DNA from: Candidatus Sulfopaludibacter sp. SbA3 | Lineage (GTDB): Bacteria; Acidobacteriota; Terriglobia; Bryobacterales; Bryobacteraceae | Direction of reading: 5' to 3' | Assembly (NCBI GenBank): GCA_945861625.1 | Contig: CAMAVI010000003.1 | Location: forward strand, 28,191 to 92,190 | DNA: 64,000 bases | Shown here: positions 60,354-64,000 of the stretch, piece by piece | Layout: every line of letters starts with the position of its first letter | Numbering within the stretch: position 1 is the stretch's first letter | Translations under genes and position numbers: made by a program | The notes under the pieces: generated by a model | The model's database searches: none | Seen by the model: the letters and a program-made list of their open reading frames with translations, nothing else | What the model was told of the DNA's origin: nothing

Positions 60354-61293
60354 ATGCCCACAATACCTTTTGCCGCCGATTCGCAGCCGCCTCACCCTTG
60401 CTCGCATGCTTCGGTGTTCCATTGATGAATTGACGCGGGTTGAGTTGGCAGCTGACGCGCTGTACCGCGAAGTCGTAGAGGTCAAAAAGGACGGCTCTCC
60501 TCGGATCTGCTACGACGCCAAGCCACCACTAAAAGGGATGCAGGCTCGCATCCAATGCATGATCCTGAAGAAGGCAGGTTATCCTTCCTACCTCATGGGT
60601 GGACTCGCAGACCCGGAGAACCCCAGGGATTACGTGCGCAACGCTAAGATTCACGCAGGCGCGCGCGTCATGGTGAACGAGGACGTGGCAGGCTTCTTCC
60701 CCTCGACAACGGACCATGTTGTTCTCGATATATGGCGACAGGTGTTTCATTTCCCGCCCGATATTGCGCGGACACTGACTCGCCTTACAACTCGACAGGG
60801 CCAGTTGCCCCAAGGTGCAAAGACGAGCAGCTACCTAGCGAATCTGGTCTTCTGGGGATTGGAGCCGGGGCTGGTGGAGAGGCTACGGGCGATGGGATTT
60901 GCGTATACGCGCTACATCGACGATATGACCATCTCCTCAACCACCGACAAGACGCCGGAGGAACTTGGTGCGGCGATCAGCCTCATGGCCTCAATGCTGA
61001 AGCGCCATGGACTTCGGTTCAAACGCAAGAAGCACAACATCGCGTATGCGGGCGAACGCATGGAAGTGACGGGGCTCGTCGTCGGGAAAGACTCTGCTGG
61101 ACTGGGCCGCGCCACCAAGAGCAAGATACGAGCGTTAGTTCATCAGTGTGAGATCGCTGCGAAGACGGCCCCCGGCGATTCGCCAGCCCTCCGGCGCGCG
61201 GCCTCTCTTGCCGGTCAGTATGCCCGCCTCCATCCTACGAAGGGGCGCGCCCTGAAGCAACGAATCCAAGCCATCCCCAAAACCACAGCCTGA
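60346..61293 (+). CDS. Retron-type reverse transcriptase
   Basis: NAKIH (NAxxH, 60640-60654), VNEDVAGFFPS, LPQGAKTSSYLANL, YTRYIDDMTIS (YxDD, 60913-60924), MEVTGLVV (VTG, 61066-61074). Confidence 0.93.
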   Translation: MPECPQYLLPPIRSRLTLARMLRCSIDELTRVELAADALYREVVEVKKDGSPRICYDAKPPLKGMQARIQCMILKKAGYPSYLMGGLADPENPRDYVRNAKIHAGARVMVNEDVAGFFPSTTDHVVLDIWRQVFHFPPDIARTLTRLTTRQGQLPQGAKTSSYLANLVFWGLEPGLVERLRAMGFAYTRYIDDMTISSTTDKTPEELGAAISLMASMLKRHGLRFKRKKHNIAYAGERMEVTGLVVGKDSAGLGRATKSKIRALVHQCEIAAKTAPGDSPALRRAASLAGQYARLHPTKGRALKQRIQAIPKTTA

Positions 61294-61445
61294 ACAAGGC
61301 ACACGGCCCGTTGGTGATTTCTGCTAGTGCGCTCTAGCCGGAAGATAATTTCCTTTAGCCTCTACCTGTATTAGACCTGTATCAATTGTCTTGCTGGACA
61401 TTTTGAAAGTCTGGACTTTCTGGCTAAGTCCTTTATTGTGAGTGG

Positions 61446-61518
<73 letters not shown>

Positions 61519-61646
61519 TTTTCGGGATTTAATGCATTTGGCGGGGGAGAGCCAACGGCTGACTTCGTTATTGTATCCCTACCAAGCCGCGCAAAACAAG
61601 CGTGAAATTGAGCCGAGCCATGTGAGCGGCGCGAAAAGGCCGCGTA

Positions 61647-62900
61647 CTAGAGCGACATGGTCGCCACATCCACCGTCGAGCGGTGACCCTCCACGACGAC
61701 GATGCCACTCTCCGTCACGTGGTACAGCAGCCGGTCCTGCTCGGGGTCATAGCCGATGGATGCGCCATCGGGGACCCGCACGTTCTTATCCAGGATCGCC
61801 CGCCGGACGCGCGCGCCCTTACCGATGACACAATTGTCGAAGAGGATGGAATCTTCCACCCGCGCATTGGACAGCACCCGCACACCGCGGCCGATGACGG
61901 AATTGCGCACCGCGCCTCCGATCAGGATCGAGCCGCCGGAGATAATCGAATCCGTGGCCTGGCCCTCCTGGCCCGCCTCATCGAAGATAAATTTCGCCGG
62001 GGCGTCCGAGTAGCCTGCCGTGCGCAGAGGCCATTGGCGGTTGTACAAGTTCAACGCGGGTGTTGGCGAGCGCAAATCCATGCTGGCCGCGTAATACGCG
62101 TCAATGGTTCCGACGTCGCGCCAGTAAGGTTCCTGAGAGGCGGGATCGCCCGGAATCCGGTTGGTCTGAAAATCGTACGCGAACATCTTGGCGCGGCCGA
62201 TGAGGCCCGGCAAAATGTCGCCGCCAAAATCGTGGGAACTGTTGGGATTTTCCGCGTCGGCGTACAGTTCGCGCAGCAGCAGATCGGTGGAGAAAACATA
62301 GTTGCCCATCGACGCGTAGACGCGGGTAGGATCCCCCGGTAGCGTAGGGGCATCGGCTTTCTTCTCATGGAACCCAGCGATCAAGCCGTCTTCATTTGCT
62401 TCAATGACCCCGAATTCCGTGGCCAGCTCGCGCGCCACGGGAATCGCCGCTACCGTCGCCTGAGAGCGCCGTTCCTTGTGGAACTCCAGCATGGCGCGAA
62501 TATTCATTCTGTAAATGTGATCGGCCCCGAAGATCACCACATAATGAGGGTCGGCCTGCTCGATGAGATTGATGTTCTGGTAAATCGCGTCGGCGGTGCC
62601 GCGATACCACTGTTCGCCGCCCGAACGCATTTGCGCGGGGACGGGAATAATAAAGTGCTGCTTCAGCAGGCCGCTGACTTCCCAGCCATCGCGCAGATGC
62701 TGCAGCAGAGACTGGCTCTTGAATTGGATCAGCACGTAGGACGAGTAGATCCCCGAATTCAATAGGTTGCTGAGCACGAAGTCAATGATGCGGTAGCGTC
62801 CGCCGAAGGGCACGGCGGGCTTAGCGCGTTCCTTCGTGAGCGGAAATAAGCGAGTGCCTTTTCCGCCGGCTAATACGAATGCAAGGACTCGTGATTCCAT
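61647..62900 (-). CDS. glgC: Glucose-1-phosphate adenylyltransferase
   Basis: VLAFVLAGGKGTRLFPLTKERAKPAVPFGGRYRIIDFVLSNLLNSGIYSSYVLIQFKSQSL; YRGTADAIYQN; VVIFGADHIYRM. Confidence 0.96.
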   Translation of the reverse strand: MESRVLAFVLAGGKGTRLFPLTKERAKPAVPFGGRYRIIDFVLSNLLNSGIYSSYVLIQFKSQSLLQHLRDGWEVSGLLKQHFIIPVPAQMRSGGEQWYRGTADAIYQNINLIEQADPHYVVIFGADHIYRMNIRAMLEFHKERRSQATVAAIPVARELATEFGVIEANEDGLIAGFHEKKADAPTLPGDPTRVYASMGNYVFSTDLLLRELYADAENPNSSHDFGGDILPGLIGRAKMFAYDFQTNRIPGDPASQEPYWRDVGTIDAYYAASMDLRSPTPALNLYNRQWPLRTAGYSDAPAKFIFDEAGQEGQATDSIISGGSILIGGAVRNSVIGRGVRVLSNARVEDSILFDNCVIGKGARVRRAILDKNVRVPDGASIGYDPEQDRLLYHVTESGIVVVEGHRSTVDVATMSL

Positions 62901-62918
62901 GTTATTAAGTAGGCTGCC

Positions 62919-63839
62919 CTACTGGATCTGGCCCGCGGCCAGCGCCTCGACAAAACCGCGTTCCACCGGCCAGGAGCCAATCACCAGGTCTTGTTTGTAT
63001 TGAAATATGCCTGCTACCAGGAGGCCGCTCAGATCGTTCGGATTCGGCGTCATATGATCCCGTTGGATCATTTTTTTTAGAAGATCCGTAGTTCCCTCCA
63101 ATTGTCTCGCGAGTTCCTCTGCCGCCGCGTTGGTTGGGCAAGCGACTTCCACGCGAAGCTCCAATCGGTCACCCTTGGGTCCGGCCGCGAAAGTCACCCG
63201 GCGCGCCGAGGCCAGGGGGCTGATGAAGGAGCGGGTACCAGCCGGAAACGTATTCACATTTCCGAACGCGGAGGGGGGAAACGACATCCACACCGGCTCG
63301 GCCGGCACGACCGCCGACAACTTTCGATTGTCCGGAGTGATGTCCATGACGGCGCGCGGCCGCGGCGAGACGGCCACGGCTAGTACGGTGTTGGTCAAAG
63401 GAAAGAAGGAAATGTTGCGCTCCGGGCTGCTTCCCCGCATCGTGCATACCGAGTAATGGCACTCGCCGCCCTGGGCTTCCGCGTAGCCAGTCAGTTGCTT
63501 CCACTGAAACCGCCCGCGCAGCGTAATGTAGACGCTGTCGTTGACAAAGGCGGCGGCCACCGCGTCCAAGTCCGTGCGGTAATCAAATCCGGTCTGTTCG
63601 ACGAACTTCCGGTAATCGGATTCCTCGGCCGCTTTGGAACCCGCGAGCAGATCCAGTATGCCGCTGGCGCGAAGCAGTCCGGTGTCCAGGTAAAGCAGAG
63701 TTGCCCCATCGAAAGGCAGCGTTGCCAGCAAGTGCGAGGCGTCGTAGCGTCGCGAAACCCGCACCCAGCGCACCGCGGCCACCATGGCCACACAGAGCAG
63801 GATCGCTGCTCCAGCAAGTTGCCATGGCTTTAGGCGCAT
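62919..63839 (-). CDS. Conserved hypothetical protein with N-terminal TM segment
   Basis: MRLKPWQLAGAAILLCVAMVAAVRWVRVSRRYDASHLLATLPFDGATLLYLDTGLLR. Confidence 0.65.
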   Translation of the reverse strand: MRLKPWQLAGAAILLCVAMVAAVRWVRVSRRYDASHLLATLPFDGATLLYLDTGLLRASGILDLLAGSKAAEESDYRKFVEQTGFDYRTDLDAVAAAFVNDSVYITLRGRFQWKQLTGYAEAQGGECHYSVCTMRGSSPERNISFFPLTNTVLAVAVSPRPRAVMDITPDNRKLSAVVPAEPVWMSFPPSAFGNVNTFPAGTRSFISPLASARRVTFAAGPKGDRLELRVEVACPTNAAAEELARQLEGTTDLLKKMIQRDHMTPNPNDLSGLLVAGIFQYKQDLVIGSWPVERGFVEALAAGQIQ

Positions 63840-64000
63840 CTTCACTCCAATCCTAACAGTCTGTGGCAGAAGTCCAAAAACTTGAGCCTGCCTGAAATGC
63901 ACCGGGAGAGTCCGGAAATTCAAAACGGAGTTTACGGGACGCGGTGAATTCAGTCCACACCGCCCAGCATGCCGTCCAGGCGATCCGTACAAGCAAAAAG

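Noticed and set aside
61364-61420. Short repeats ACCTGTAT x2 and GAAAGTC-TG-GACTTTC between the RT and tRNA-Lys
   Set aside because: Too short to assign to an IS end, terminator or att site with confidence

Overview
GC-rich bacterial chromosome segment. Gene content (HpnI/HpnJ hopanoid genes, DUF1501-like expanded families, kdsB-pyrG-kdsA, hrcA-grpE-dnaJ, glgC) looks like an Acidobacteria/Solibacter-type genome, but that taxonomic guess is inference. Most of the window is housekeeping and metabolic CDS. The accessory content of most interest is: (1) a compact retron-like locus at about 59.4-61.3 kb: a structured non-coding region with a sigma70-like promoter, a proposed a1/a2 pairing, tandem msr-like hairpins and a terminator-like hairpin, followed by an 81-aa unknown ORF, an XRE-type HTH gene, and a reverse transcriptase carrying the retron hallmarks NAxxH (NAKIH), YxDD (YIDD) and VTG. 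This locus lies between a tRNA-Lys gene and a partial tRNA-Lys-like sequence, next to a truncated methionine-synthase-like gene. (2) A genomic island of about 6.5 kb bounded by a perfect 49-bp direct repeat of the tRNA-Arg(ACG) 3' half (11636-11684 and 18158-18206), carrying an N-truncated tyrosine recombinase, sulfur-themed cargo and a DUF4258/YgiT-type toxin-antitoxin pair. (3) A TIR-domain protein with an HU/IHF-like N-terminus, translationally coupled to a second HU/IHF-like gene (4.3-5.1 kb). Other items include a FitA/VapC-type TA pair, an SD-occluding hairpin before flaG, orphan nuoB and flaG-fliS, and tandem spermidine-synthase-like paralogs. No CRISPR array or rRNA gene was seen. All family calls are from reading the sequence and no searches were run.
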